Positions 25,397 through 34,513 of a stretch of DNA of 64,000 bases are shown here, one piece after another. The notes beneath the pieces were generated by a model. It was not told where the DNA came from, searched no databases, and saw only the letters and a program-made list of their open reading frames with translations. The stretch spans positions 186,001-250,000 of the forward strand of contig NZ_VSTH01000014.1 of the NCBI RefSeq assembly GCF_008123965.1, in the 5' to 3' direction. Origin of the DNA: Bradyrhizobium hipponense. Lineage in GTDB: Bacteria > Pseudomonadota > Alphaproteobacteria > Rhizobiales > Xanthobacteraceae. The translations under genes and the position numbers were made by a program. How positions within the stretch are numbered: position 1 is the first letter of the stretch; the number at the start of each line of letters is the position of its first letter.

Positions 25397-26626
25397 TCAG
25401 ATCACGCCCTGCTGCTTCAGCGTCTCGATCTTACCGGCATCATAGCCGAGTTTGCCGTCGAGCACCTCCTGGGTGTGCTCCCCGAGCAGCGGCGGAGCGC
25501 GGTAGGTCTCGATCGGGGTCTCCGAGAAGGTCAGCGCGTTGCGGATCAGCGACAGCTCCGGCTCGAACTTGTGCTTCGTCTTCACCCGCATGCCACGCTC
25601 CTGCACGTGCGGATCGGAAAACACTTGCGAGAAATCGTTGATGGGGCCTGAGGGCACGCCGGCCTTCTCGAGCTCATCGAGCCAGTAGGCCACCGGCTTT
25701 TTCAGGAACAGGCCGGCGAAAATCGCCATGATCTCCTTGCCGTGCACGACGCGGTCGTTGTTCTTGAGGAAGCGCTTGTCGTTGGCGAGCTCGGGCTCCC
25801 CAAGCACCGCGCAGGTGCGCTGGAACTGGCCGTCATTGCCGACCACCAGCATCAGCTCGCCGTCGGTGCAGCGGAACACGCCGGCCGGCATGCCGCCATT
25901 GCCCCAGGTGCCGCGCCGCGGCGGGGTTGTGCCGTTGACGAGGTAGATCTGCAGCCAGTGGCTGAGCGAGGCGATCACCGTGTCGAGCAGGCAGACGTCG
26001 AGATGCTGTCCCACACCATCATTGGCGTCGCGATGGTAAAGCGCCGAGAGAATCCCGATCGAGGTATTCATGCCGGTCATGTAGTCGACGATGGAGGGAC
26101 CGACTTTCATGGGGCCCTCGCCCGGCTCGCCGTCCATATGGCCGGTGACGCTCATCAGGCCGCCCATTGCCTGCAGGATGGCATCATAGCCCGCGCGCGG
26201 CGCGTAAGGGCCGGTCTGGCCGAAGCCGGTCACCGAGCAATAGATGATGCCGGGGTTGGTCGCCTTGATCGACTCGTAATCGAGCCCGTAGCGCTTGAGG
26301 TCGCCGACCTTGTAGTTCTCCATGAAGACGTCGACGTCTTTGGCAAGCTCACGGATAATCGCCTGCCCTTCGGGCTTGGCGATATTGACGGTGACCGACT
26401 TCTTGTTGCGGTTGGCGCAGAGATAGAACGAGTTGTTGTTGTTGGCCTTGCCCTCGGGGTCGGCCAGGTATGGCGGGCCGAACGCGCGCGCGTCGTCGCC
26501 GGTGCCCGGCCGCTCGATCTTGATCACCTCCGCACCGAGATCGCCCAGCATCTGGGCCGACAAAGGTCCCGCGAGCACGCGCGTGAGGTCAAGGATCTTG
26601 ATGCCTGAAAGCGGCAGGGCCGACAT
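25397..26626 (-). CDS. CaiB/BaiF family (class III) CoA-transferase
   Basis: This 409-residue family III CoA-transferase moves CoA between carboxylic acids through an aspartyl intermediate. Recognisable segments are LPLSGIKILDLTRVLAGP at the start, EVIKIERPGTGDDAR, VDVFMENYKVGDL with the candidate catalytic Asp region, YDAILQAMGGLMSVTG, and GMRVKTKH near the end. GGAGGACATCGAC precedes ATG 26626. It stands near acyl-CoA genes but not in an operon with them. The exact CoA donor and acceptor cannot be told. Confidence 0.88.
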   Translation of the reverse strand: MSALPLSGIKILDLTRVLAGPLSAQMLGDLGAEVIKIERPGTGDDARAFGPPYLADPEGKANNNNSFYLCANRNKKSVTVNIAKPEGQAIIRELAKDVDVFMENYKVGDLKRYGLDYESIKATNPGIIYCSVTGFGQTGPYAPRAGYDAILQAMGGLMSVTGHMDGEPGEGPMKVGPSIVDYMTGMNTSIGILSALYHRDANDGVGQHLDVCLLDTVIASLSHWLQIYLVNGTTPPRRGTWGNGGMPAGVFRCTDGELMLVVGNDGQFQRTCAVLGEPELANDKRFLKNNDRVVHGKEIMAIFAGLFLKKPVAYWLDELEKAGVPSGPINDFSQVFSDPHVQERGMRVKTKHKFEPELSLIRNALTFSETPIETYRAPPLLGEHTQEVLDGKLGYDAGKIETLKQQGVI

Positions 26627-26781
26627 GTCGATGTCCTCCGGGAACTGGGTCTTGGCGCGGCGGCTGGAAGCGGACCTGCGCTTCCTGCGGATACACTATT
26701 TTGGGGCGCTGAGCACTGCACTCCGAGCATACGGCCATCCGCCCGCCGGGCCGCCCGGTGGTGAATTCCGCGACGCGAATA

Positions 26782-27999
26782 TCACACCGCACCGGCCGCA
26801 GCCACCTGTGGTCGCCGCCGGCCGAGCAGGAGCAAGATCAGCACCGTTGCGCAGGAGCAGGCAAAGGTGAGACCGAGCGCACCGCGGCTGCCGAACTGGG
26901 TGAGCAGGCCGACAAGCAGGGGTGGAGAAAGCGCGGAGGCCAGATTGAGCGGCAGCGCGATCATCGACATTGCCCTGGTGAACGCGGCCTGGTCGTAGAA
27001 GACCAGCGGGATCGTTGCCCGCGCCACCGCCATCGCGCCGCTGCCGGCGCCATAGAGGAGAATGAAGACAGCGACCGCCCAGGTCGTCCCCTCGCTCATC
27101 ATCAGCAGCAGCATCGCGACCGGCAGCGCCGTGCCCGCGACCAGGCCCGTCGTGATGCCGTCCCATCGCCCGGCGCCGAGGAAGTCGAGCCCACGAGCGC
27201 TGACCTGGATCACGCCGAGCATCGAGCCGAAGGCGAGCGCCTGCGCCGGCGGCAGCCCCTCTGCCCGGAGCAGCTCGATCATGATGGCGCCGAGGCCGAA
27301 ATTGACGAAAGCATTGAGCGTGATGGCAGCGACGACGAGGCCGAACGTGCTTCGGGGGATCGCAGGCGCATCCGTAGGCTTGACCGCCGTACCGCCCTCA
27401 CCCTTGGCGACGCTGCGGCGCGGAGCGGCGAATGCATAGAGCGGAACGGAGATGAGGATCAGCACGGCCGCGTAGACGAGGCAGGTCCAGCGCCAGCCGA
27501 GGTGAGCGCTCAGGAACGACGTGGCCGGCCAGAAGATGCTGCTCGACAGCCCCGTCACCAGCATCAGCGCGCCGATGGCGTTCTTGGCCTGCCGCCCGGC
27601 GACCTCGTTCAGCATGATGTAGGCGCCGGTCGAGAGCGTGGCGCTGCCGGCCATGCCGAGGACGATCCAGGCGGCGAAATAGAGCACCGGCTCGCGCGCC
27701 AGGGACAGGAGAATAAATCCGGGTGCGGCCAGAACCGTGCCGGTCATCATGACCTTTCGCGCGCCATGCCGGGCAAACACGCCGGCCAGCCAAGGGGCGC
27801 ACAGCCCCATCGCGATATAGAGAACCGAGGTGCCGGCGAACACCGCCGGCAGGCTCATGCCGAGATCGGCCGCGATCTCGCGCCCGACGATGGCGGGAAG
27901 CCCGATCGTGCCCCACCCGACCAGTTGGGTGATCGCCAGCACCAGCAGGACGCCGATGAGCCTGCTGTCAGATTTCAGGAACCGCATTCCAATCGTCAC
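26782..27999 (-). CDS. MFS transporter
   Basis: This 405-residue major facilitator has about 12 hydrophobic segments. The first, with VLLVLAITQLVGWGTIGLP, begins near residue 17, and a central hydrophilic loop (APRRSVAKGEGGTAVKPTD) divides the two six-helix halves. It is a predicted inner-membrane carrier. Substrate unknown. It is upstream of the CoA-transferase on the same strand, 155 bases away. ATG 27987 (four codons later) is an alternative start. Confidence 0.85.
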   Translation of the reverse strand: MTIGMRFLKSDSRLIGVLLVLAITQLVGWGTIGLPAIVGREIAADLGMSLPAVFAGTSVLYIAMGLCAPWLAGVFARHGARKVMMTGTVLAAPGFILLSLAREPVLYFAAWIVLGMAGSATLSTGAYIMLNEVAGRQAKNAIGALMLVTGLSSSIFWPATSFLSAHLGWRWTCLVYAAVLILISVPLYAFAAPRRSVAKGEGGTAVKPTDAPAIPRSTFGLVVAAITLNAFVNFGLGAIMIELLRAEGLPPAQALAFGSMLGVIQVSARGLDFLGAGRWDGITTGLVAGTALPVAMLLLMMSEGTTWAVAVFILLYGAGSGAMAVARATIPLVFYDQAAFTRAMSMIALPLNLASALSPPLLVGLLTQFGSRGALGLTFACSCATVLILLLLGRRRPQVAAAGAV

Positions 28000-28161
28000 C
28001 CACCCGGCAGGCGCGGATCACGCCTGTGCGGAATGTCTTACCCGCAAGCGCCGCGATCAGGAAACGTCGGTTCCGAATAGCACCGCGGCGCCAGCCGCAG
28101 GTCGGCTCTACGAAGGCAACACCAGGAGCAATGGTTGAAGCATTCGTCCTTTCCGGCTGAG

Positions 28162-28365
28162 CTAGCTCCCGAGTGCAGTCTCGCCCTTCTCACGGCCGGG
28201 TGCGCTGACGTGAACCTCATGCCCCTGGCGCAGCGCCAAGGAGGCAGCAGCCACCGCCGATTCAAATGCCGATTCCTTGGTGGCGTATGTGCCGTTGACG
28301 TTACCGTCGTGCAGCACGCCCCATTCGTCCTCGACCGGAACGATGGCGTATTGAGCAAGACCCAT
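28162..28365 (-). CDS. Small conserved-type hypothetical protein (DUF2188-like)
   Basis: This 67-residue protein begins MGLAQYAIVPVEDEWGVLHDG. The body has alternating strands and one Ala-rich helix (TKESAFESAVAAASLALRQG), then HEVHVSAPG. The pattern Y-V-x(n)-W-x-V near the start and an Ala-rich helix followed by a G-x-E/H-x-x-V turn resembles DUF2188 proteins, but I cannot confirm it. GGGAGGAG precedes ATG 28365, a strong site. Function unknown. Confidence 0.7.
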   Translation of the reverse strand: MGLAQYAIVPVEDEWGVLHDGNVNGTYATKESAFESAVAAASLALRQGHEVHVSAPGREKGETALGS

Positions 28366-28391
28366 TGTCCAACTCCTCCCGTTCTCAAGGT

Positions 28392-29726
28392 CTATCGTTG
28401 CGTGACCTGCGGATGCGTTGCCGTGACCCGCCACACCGTGTTGCCACTGTCGTCAGCGACCAGCAGCGCGCCGGTCTTGTCGATGGCGACACCGACGGGG
28501 CGCCCGCGCGCCTGATTGTCGTTGTTCAGAAAGCCGGTGATGACGTCCTGCGCCGGTCCGCTCGGCTTGCCGTCGCTGAACGGCACGAACACGACCTTGT
28601 AGCCGTTCAGCACCTGGCGATTCCAGCTGCCATGCTCGCCGACGAACGCGCCGCCACGATAGGCGCTCGGCAGGCTGTTGCTGGTGTTGAAGGCGAGCCC
28701 GAGCGGCGCGACATGCGAGCTCAGCGCGTAGTCCGGCACGATCGCCTTGGCGACGAGATCCGGCCGCTCCGGCTTGACGCGCGGATCGACGTGCTGGCCG
28801 TAATAGCTGTAGGGCCAGCCATAGAAGCCGCCGTCCTTCACTGAGGTCATGTAATCGGGCACGAGATCGGGGCCGAGTTCGTCGCGCTCGTTCACCACCG
28901 TCCACAGCGCCCCGGTCTGCGGCTCGAAGCTGAGGCCGTTTGGATTGCGCAAGCCGCTTGCAAAGATGCGCCAGCGGCCACTGGCGCGATCGACCTCGAG
29001 GATCGCGGCGCGATTGTGCTCGGCTTCCATGCCGTTCTCGGTGATGTTGCTGTTGGAGCCGACGCCGACATAGAGCTTCGATCCGTCGGGGCTCGCGACC
29101 AGGCTCTTGGTCCAGTGATGGTTAATCGGCTCGCCCGGCAGCTGCGTCAGCACCGTGCCCGGCGCGGTGATCTTGGTGTCGCCTTCGGTATAGGGATATC
29201 TGACGATCGCGTCGGTGTTGGCGAGATAGAGATCGTTGCCGACCAGCGCGACGCCGAATGGCGAGTTGAGATGGTCGAGGAACACGCTCTGCGTCTCCGG
29301 CACGCCGTCGCCATTGCTGTCGCGGAGCAGCGTGATGCGGTTGCTCGGACCGCTATCGCCGCCGGATGTCGCCCAGGATTCGACGAAGCCCATCACGATT
29401 TCCTTGGGCCGCTTGATCGGTGCGCCCTTCGGCGCCTTGGATTCCACCACCAGCACGTCGCCATTGGGAAGCACGTAGAGGGAGCGCGGATGCTGCAAGC
29501 CCGTTGCGAATGCCTTGGCCTGCAGGCCCTGCGCGACTGTCGGCGTCTCGTCCTTCTTCCAGCCGATAATGCGCGCGATGTGGATCGGCGGCAGCAGATA
29601 TTGCTGGATGTCGGGCAGCGTCGGGTTGGGGCCGACTTGCGCCTTGGGATCGCCGCTGCCGTCATCGCAGCCGGCGAGACACAGCAGCGAAGAGCACAGC
29701 AGCGCGCGGGCAAGCATCGATCTCAT
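28392..29726 (-). CDS. PQQ-type sugar (sorbosone) dehydrogenase family lipoprotein
   Basis: This 444-residue secreted beta-propeller protein begins with a lipoprotein signal ([12 protein letters not shown]; lipobox LAGC, cysteine about residue 20), so it is anchored in an envelope membrane. The body matches soluble glucose/L-sorbosone dehydrogenases: [81 protein letters not shown] and GHxxPLGLAF-like blocks near the end. It is downstream of a DUF2231 membrane protein gene with a 4-base overlap, so the two form one unit. Whether it binds PQQ and oxidises a sugar is inferred from family only. Confidence 0.83.
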   Translation of the reverse strand: MRSMLARALLCSSLLCLAGCDDGSGDPKAQVGPNPTLPDIQQYLLPPIHIARIIGWKKDETPTVAQGLQAKAFATGLQHPRSLYVLPNGDVLVVESKAPKGAPIKRPKEIVMGFVESWATSGGDSGPSNRITLLRDSNGDGVPETQSVFLDHLNSPFGVALVGNDLYLANTDAIVRYPYTEGDTKITAPGTVLTQLPGEPINHHWTKSLVASPDGSKLYVGVGSNSNITENGMEAEHNRAAILEVDRASGRWRIFASGLRNPNGLSFEPQTGALWTVVNERDELGPDLVPDYMTSVKDGGFYGWPYSYYGQHVDPRVKPERPDLVAKAIVPDYALSSHVAPLGLAFNTSNSLPSAYRGGAFVGEHGSWNRQVLNGYKVVFVPFSDGKPSGPAQDVITGFLNNDNQARGRPVGVAIDKTGALLVADDSGNTVWRVTATHPQVTQR

Positions 29727-30175
29727 GGCGCAACTCCCACGCCGTGGCGATACACCATGGCCCAGCCGAGCCAGCCGGTGATGGGGAGGATCAGCACAGT
29801 GATCACCGAAAGAATGAGCCCCGTCGGCCACACCGAGGTCCAGGCGTCGCGCGTGTGGATCAACGCATTGACGATCGCCAGGATCAGCGCCAGCCCGTTT
29901 CCGATCAGATGCGGCCACGCCGGCGTCTGCGCCCGCACCAGCCGGTTGCCGAGAAAATCGGTCAGCCCTGCAACGGCCGCCAGCACGCCGAAGATCACGC
30001 CGACGAGTAAAAGCCAGGCCGAAAAATCCGCCCACATGATCTCGGCGGAGACGACATAGGCAATGTCGGTCAGCAACGCGCCGACGAAGCACGCGATCGG
30101 AACCGGCACCAGCATCGGATGAATTGGACGGCCGGCGATTTGCGCGGTGGAGCGCAGGCGCACAGCTTCTTGCAC
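29723..30175 (-). CDS. DUF2231 membrane protein
   Basis: This 150-residue protein has four hydrophobic segments. The N-terminal [18 protein letters not shown] matches the family signature (histidine-proline before the first helix). It is probably an inner-membrane protein. It overlaps the sugar-dehydrogenase-like gene by 4 bases (ATGA), a strong sign of co-translation. In this family a heme-binding or redox partner role is often suspected but not shown. Confidence 0.8.
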   Translation of the reverse strand: MQEAVRLRSTAQIAGRPIHPMLVPVPIACFVGALLTDIAYVVSAEIMWADFSAWLLLVGVIFGVLAAVAGLTDFLGNRLVRAQTPAWPHLIGNGLALILAIVNALIHTRDAWTSVWPTGLILSVITVLILPITGWLGWAMVYRHGVGVAP

Positions 30176-30562
30176 GGTTGGCCTCGTGACATTTCACCCC
30201 GATCCGCCTAACTCGTGCTTGCCGCGAAGGTTCCTGCGGAAGGGTTGGCTTCCCGCTTTCAGCGCGGTGCGGTCGGAGTTCGCACCTCCGTCGACTCGGT
30301 GGCGCGCCGCGAAATTTGCGAATGAGGATTGGACCAGCAGTACCGCTGAGGCGCCGTTCCACAAAAACTGCGACGTCAGATTTGGAGCGCTGCTGCGCGG
30401 TAATCGTTATGCCTGGCCCCCTGCAAGCGCGTATACCAGCGCCCAAAACGGATCCCTTAGAATAGATATCCTAGATATCATTTCTTGACAAAATTACCTC
30501 ATTAGTTAGGATACAAAAATGATTTAATATTGGCTGGAATCCCGACGGTGAAGCAGATATCG
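30176..30562. promoter_or_regulatory. Intergenic region with promoter of the XRE-hyf operon (TTGACA-16-TAGGAT)
   Basis: This 387-base gap separates divergent units. Its first 270 bases are GC-rich and featureless. From about 30455 the sequence becomes AT-rich, with repeated GATATC (in AGATATCCTAGATATC, 30463-30481) followed by a good promoter reading right: -35 TTGACA at 30485-30490, 16-base spacer, and -10 TAGGAT at 30507-30512. The doubled GATATC lies just upstream of the -35 box and could be a regulator site. Confidence 0.55.
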
Positions 30563-30883
30563 ATGATCACGGCAGCTCAATTGCGGGCTGCCAGGCTGCT
30601 TCTCGGCATCGATCAGCGCCGACTTGCCGAACTCTCCGGACTGTCGGTCCCAACAATCCAGCGAATGGAAGCGAGCGAAACGATAGTTCGAGGCAATGTC
30701 GGCTCGCTGGTCAAGCTGATCGCCGCATTCGACGAAGCCGGGATCGAGATAATCGACGAAGGCGCCGTCAGCGACTCTCAAGGACGCGGAGTGCGACTGA
30801 AGATGAATTCGGGTTCGGCAAAAACCTACCCGCACAATCAGTCCGAACAAGAATCATCGAACGGAACGAGGGGCTCTGCCTGA
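30563..30883 (+). CDS. Small XRE-type helix-turn-helix regulator (first of a flanking pair)
   Basis: This 106-residue DNA-binding protein begins with an XRE/Cro helix-turn-helix, AAQLRAARLLLGID followed by LAELSGLSVPTIQRMEAS (residues 3-39). GRGVRLKM lies near residue 80 and a polar tail follows. ATG 30563 is chosen because the second XRE gene in the region starts with the same MITA; upstream TTG/GTG starts are possible. Its stop shares one base with the start of the HyfB-type gene (TGATG), so regulator and complex are made from one mRNA. It is a probable autoregulator of the membrane complex operon. Confidence 0.8.
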   Translation: MITAAQLRAARLLLGIDQRRLAELSGLSVPTIQRMEASETIVRGNVGSLVKLIAAFDEAGIEIIDEGAVSDSQGRGVRLKMNSGSAKTYPHNQSEQESSNGTRGSA

Positions 30884-32898
30884 TGTCTTCCCTCGTTCTG
30901 CAAATGTCATGCGTCGCGGGATTGTTGGGGATCGCCGTGCTCGCGATCGTGCTCAGTCGCGCAAAGACCTCCACGACAATCATATACTGCGCCACCACGG
31001 CAGTTTCCCTTGTCGCATTGTTCGGATCGATCCGCTTTCTGGTCGGCGAGGCCCCGAATGCCTCCGGCCTGGTCTTGCCGGTCGGGCTCCCGTGGCTTGG
31101 CGCCCATTTCCGCCTGGATGCGCTGGCGTCGTTCTTTCTCGTTGTGGTCAATCTGGGTGGGGCGTCAGCAAGCCTTTATGGTCTGGGCTATGGCCACCAT
31201 GATCCAGCGCCGCATCGCGTGCTGCCTTTCTTTCCTGCCTTTCTGGCCGGCATGAATCTTGTGGTGCTGGCGGACGATGCGTTTTCCTATCTGCTCTGTT
31301 GGGAGTTTATGTCGCTGGCGTCATGGGCGCTGGTCATGGCGCATCACCGCGAGCCAGACAATGCGAAGGCAAGTTACGTCTATCTGGTCATGGCGAGCTT
31401 CGGTACGCTGGCGTTGCTATTGGCCTTCGGTCTGTTGGCAGGACCGACTGGAGACTATGGATTTGCGGCCATTCGCGCGGCCCGCCACACGCCTTACGTG
31501 GCCGCGCTGGTATTGATCCTGATGTTGCTCGGAGCAGGCTCAAAGGCTGGCCTTGTACCGTTGCACGTGTGGCTGCCGCTCGCACATCCCGCAGCGCCAA
31601 GTCACGTTTCAGCGCTGATGAGCGGCGTCATGACCAAGGTGGCGATCTACGGCTTCATTCGCGTCACATTCGATCTGCTGGGGCAGCCAATCTGGCCGGC
31701 AAGCGTCGTCGTGCTTTTCCTCGGCGGCACCACCGCCGTCATGGGGATTCTCTACGCCTTGATGGAAAAGGATCTGAAGCGCCTGTTGGCCTATAGCACA
31801 ATTGAGAATATTGGCGTCATTTTTGCGGGCCTCGGCCTTGCCCTGGCCTTTCAGGCCAATGGGCAGAAGCTGGCAGCAGCGCTGGCCTTCACCGCCGCGC
31901 TGTTTCACGTGCTCAACCACTCCTTCTTCAAGAGCCTGCTGTTTTTTGGAGCCGGCGCCGTCCTGACTGCGACTGGCGAGCGGGATATGGACAAGCTCGG
32001 TGGTCTCATCCATCGCATGCCATTCACCAGCTTCGTCGTTCTCGTTGGCTGCGTCGCGATCTCGGCTCTGCCGCCTTTCAACGGTTTCGTTTCGGAATGG
32101 TTGATGTTCCAGGCCGTGCTGCAAAGCCCGGAGTTGCCGCAATGGGCACTAAAGATCATGGTGCCGGCGGTCGGCGCGCTATTGGCCCTGGCGGCTGCGT
32201 TGGCCGCGGCATGCTTCGTCAAGGCGTTCGGCGTGACATTTCTCGGGCGGCCGCGCAGTACGGCAGCAGAAGCCGCCCACGAGGTCGATCGCTACTCGTT
32301 GTCAGCTATGTTTATCCTTGCCGCACTTTGCCTGCTCGCCGGCGTCCTGCCGGGGCTGGTGATCGATGCGCTTGCGCCGATCACGATCGACATCCTGGGT
32401 GGCCGCATGCCGATCCAGGCCGATGAACCCTGGCTTTCAATCGCACCGATTGCAGAGAGCCGCAGTTCATACAACGGATTGCTGGTGATGATATTCATCA
32501 CGGTATCCGCTTCCCTTTCCGTCTTCGTGATCCATCGCTTCGCCTCGCATGCGCTCCGGCGGGGGCCCGCCTGGGGTTGCGGTTTTTCCGATCCCACTCC
32601 TGCAGCCCAGTATTCGGCTGAAAGCTTCGCGCAGCCGATCCGCCGCGTTTTCGGCACACTCGTGTTCCGCGCCCGCGACCATGTCGATATGCCCGCACCC
32701 GGAGATGTCAGGCCGGCACGGCTCAGGATCGAATTGCACGATCTGGTCTGGGAGGGGGTTTATCTACCGATCGTGGGGGCGGTCGGCTTTTCTTCCGACC
32801 GGCTCAACCGCCTGCAATTCCTGACCATCCGGCGATATCTCAGTCTCGTCTTTGCAACCCTCGTCACCCTGCTTCTGGTGCTTGCGATATGGTCGTGA
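30883..32898 (+). CDS. hyfB: HyfB-type proton-translocating membrane subunit
   Basis: This 671-residue NuoL/MrpA-like antiporter subunit belongs to the HyfB/HycC family. About 16 membrane helices are evident. Key family features are FAGLVPLHVWLPLAHP-like AGLVPLHVWLPLAHPAAPSH with the conserved Pro and His, a Lys in SGVMTKVAIYG, and KDLKRLLAYSTIENIG. The C-terminal region contains HEVDRYSLS and a final helix. It would pump protons or sodium in the inner membrane. It is coupled to the XRE gene upstream and overlaps the HyfC-type gene by 10 bases. Confidence 0.9.
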   Translation: MSSLVLQMSCVAGLLGIAVLAIVLSRAKTSTTIIYCATTAVSLVALFGSIRFLVGEAPNASGLVLPVGLPWLGAHFRLDALASFFLVVVNLGGASASLYGLGYGHHDPAPHRVLPFFPAFLAGMNLVVLADDAFSYLLCWEFMSLASWALVMAHHREPDNAKASYVYLVMASFGTLALLLAFGLLAGPTGDYGFAAIRAARHTPYVAALVLILMLLGAGSKAGLVPLHVWLPLAHPAAPSHVSALMSGVMTKVAIYGFIRVTFDLLGQPIWPASVVVLFLGGTTAVMGILYALMEKDLKRLLAYSTIENIGVIFAGLGLALAFQANGQKLAAALAFTAALFHVLNHSFFKSLLFFGAGAVLTATGERDMDKLGGLIHRMPFTSFVVLVGCVAISALPPFNGFVSEWLMFQAVLQSPELPQWALKIMVPAVGALLALAAALAAACFVKAFGVTFLGRPRSTAAEAAHEVDRYSLSAMFILAALCLLAGVLPGLVIDALAPITIDILGGRMPIQADEPWLSIAPIAESRSSYNGLLVMIFITVSASLSVFVIHRFASHALRRGPAWGCGFSDPTPAAQYSAESFAQPIRRVFGTLVFRARDHVDMPAPGDVRPARLRIELHDLVWEGVYLPIVGAVGFSSDRLNRLQFLTIRRYLSLVFATLVTLLLVLAIWS

Positions 32899-33845
32899 TC
32901 TCGGACATCATCGTGCAGGGTGTGCAGATGTTGCTGGTGCTGCTGCTTGCGCCGCTCCTTACCGGCTTCGTGCGCAAGATCAAGGCAAGGCTGGTGCGCC
33001 GCCAGGGTGCCTCGGTCTTTCAGCCCTATCGCGATCTGCTACGCCTGCTTCGCAAGGAGGTGGTGCTGGCTGAGAACACCTCGTGGCTGTTCCGCGTGAC
33101 ACCCTATGTGACCTTTGCCGCGATCTGGGTTGCCGCCGCTTTGGTGCCGACCTTTGCGACCGGCCTGTTGTTCAATTGGACGGCCGACCTGATCGCCATC
33201 GTTGCGCTGCTCGGAAGCGCGCGCTTCTTTCTGGCTCTTGCCGGAATGGACGTAGGCACCAGCTTTGGCGGCATCGGCTCCAGCCGCGAAGTGATGATCG
33301 CTGCCCTCGCCGAGCCCGCGATGCTGCTGGTTTTCTTTTGCATTGCGCTGGTTGCCGGCTCGACCCAACTTTCGACCGTCGCCAATTTCATGGCCTCGTC
33401 CTACGTCGGACTGCGGGTCTCACTTGGAATGGCGGTCATCGCACTCATCATGGTGGCGCTGGCCGAAAACGCGCGCATCCCGGTCGACAATCCTACCACT
33501 CATCTGGAGCTCACCATGGTGCATGAGGCAATGGTGCTCGAATATTCGGGCCGCCATCTCGCCATGATCGAATTCGGCGCGTTTCTCAAGCTCTTGCTCT
33601 ACATCTCACTGATCGCTTGCGTGTTCTTGCCCTGGAAGATCGCCCTGTTCGGCACTGGCCCGTTGGCCTACGCCGCCGGTGCCGGCGCCTACGTCGTCAA
33701 ACTGGCGGCCGCCGGCTTTTTCCTTGCGCTGTTCGAGACCGCCACCGCCAAAATGAGGGTCTTCCGTATTCCGCAATTTCTTGGGGCCGCGCTCATGCTG
33801 GGCTTGCTCGGTACGCTCCTCCTATTCGTGTCGAAGAGTTTCTGA
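32889..33845 (+). CDS. hyfC: HyfC-type membrane subunit (NuoH family)
   Basis: This 318-residue NuoH-like subunit connects the peripheral arm to the membrane arm in complex I and group 4 hydrogenases. Recognisable stretches are FQPYRDLLRLLRKE, FGGIGSSREVMIAALAEPA, the charged loop ARIPVDNPTTHLELTMVHE, and EYSGRHLAMIEFG. The acidic and basic residues of this loop form the proton entry path in relatives. It starts inside the HyfB-type gene (10-base overlap) and its stop shares one base with the HyfE-type start. Confidence 0.92.
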   Translation: MVVISDIIVQGVQMLLVLLLAPLLTGFVRKIKARLVRRQGASVFQPYRDLLRLLRKEVVLAENTSWLFRVTPYVTFAAIWVAAALVPTFATGLLFNWTADLIAIVALLGSARFFLALAGMDVGTSFGGIGSSREVMIAALAEPAMLLVFFCIALVAGSTQLSTVANFMASSYVGLRVSLGMAVIALIMVALAENARIPVDNPTTHLELTMVHEAMVLEYSGRHLAMIEFGAFLKLLLYISLIACVFLPWKIALFGTGPLAYAAGAGAYVVKLAAAGFFLALFETATAKMRVFRIPQFLGAALMLGLLGTLLLFVSKSF

Positions 33846-34513
33846 TGCAGATGCACAGCCTCGCCTTCGACATCTCGCATACGCTTGCCGGCGGCCTTGT
33901 CCTGATCAGCTTCATGATGCTGTACCAGGATAGACTTTATTCGCTGCTCAACGTCTTTGCACTCCACGCCGTGGTACTTGCACTTTCCGTCGCCTGGCAG
34001 GCCTACATCCAGGACGCGCCTCATCTCTACATCACGGCGGTCATCGCCCTCGTCTTCAAGGCAATCGTCATTCCGGTGGCATTGCACCGTATTGTCAAGC
34101 AGCTCGGCATTCATCGCGACATCGAGTCAGCCGTGAGCATCGGCCTGACCATGCTGGCCGGGATGGCATTGGTCGCCCTCTCCATGGTCCTGATGCTGCG
34201 AGTAACCGCCGACGCCGATCCATTGGCCCGCGAAGATCTCGCATTCGCATTGTCGGTCGTGCTTCTCGGACTACTGGTCATGGTGACGCGACGCAATGCC
34301 GTCAGTCAGGTCGTCGGATTCATGTCGCTTGAGAACGGTCTGGTGCTGGCGGCGACCGGCGCCAAAGGGATGCCGCTGGTCGTCGAAATCAGCGTCGCCT
34401 TCTCGATCCTGATCGCTTTCATCGTCATCGGCATCTTCCTATTCCGGATCCGCGAGCGCTTCGATTCCGTTGACGTCTCCGCCCTCGACGATTACCGGGG
34501 CGAGCGCAGATGA
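33845..34513 (+). CDS. hyfE: HyfE-type membrane subunit (NuoK-like)
   Basis: This 222-residue membrane protein has about seven helices. The C-terminal half resembles NuoK (VGFMSLENGLVLAATGAKG with the buried Glu). The N-terminal half has an early helix and YITAVIALVFKAIVIPVALHR. The start ATG 33845 shares a base with the HyfC-type stop; the alternative ATG 33851 also fits. The last four bases overlap the HyfF-type start (ATGA). Confidence 0.88.
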   Translation: MQMHSLAFDISHTLAGGLVLISFMMLYQDRLYSLLNVFALHAVVLALSVAWQAYIQDAPHLYITAVIALVFKAIVIPVALHRIVKQLGIHRDIESAVSIGLTMLAGMALVALSMVLMLRVTADADPLAREDLAFALSVVLLGLLVMVTRRNAVSQVVGFMSLENGLVLAATGAKGMPLVVEISVAFSILIAFIVIGIFLFRIRERFDSVDVSALDDYRGERR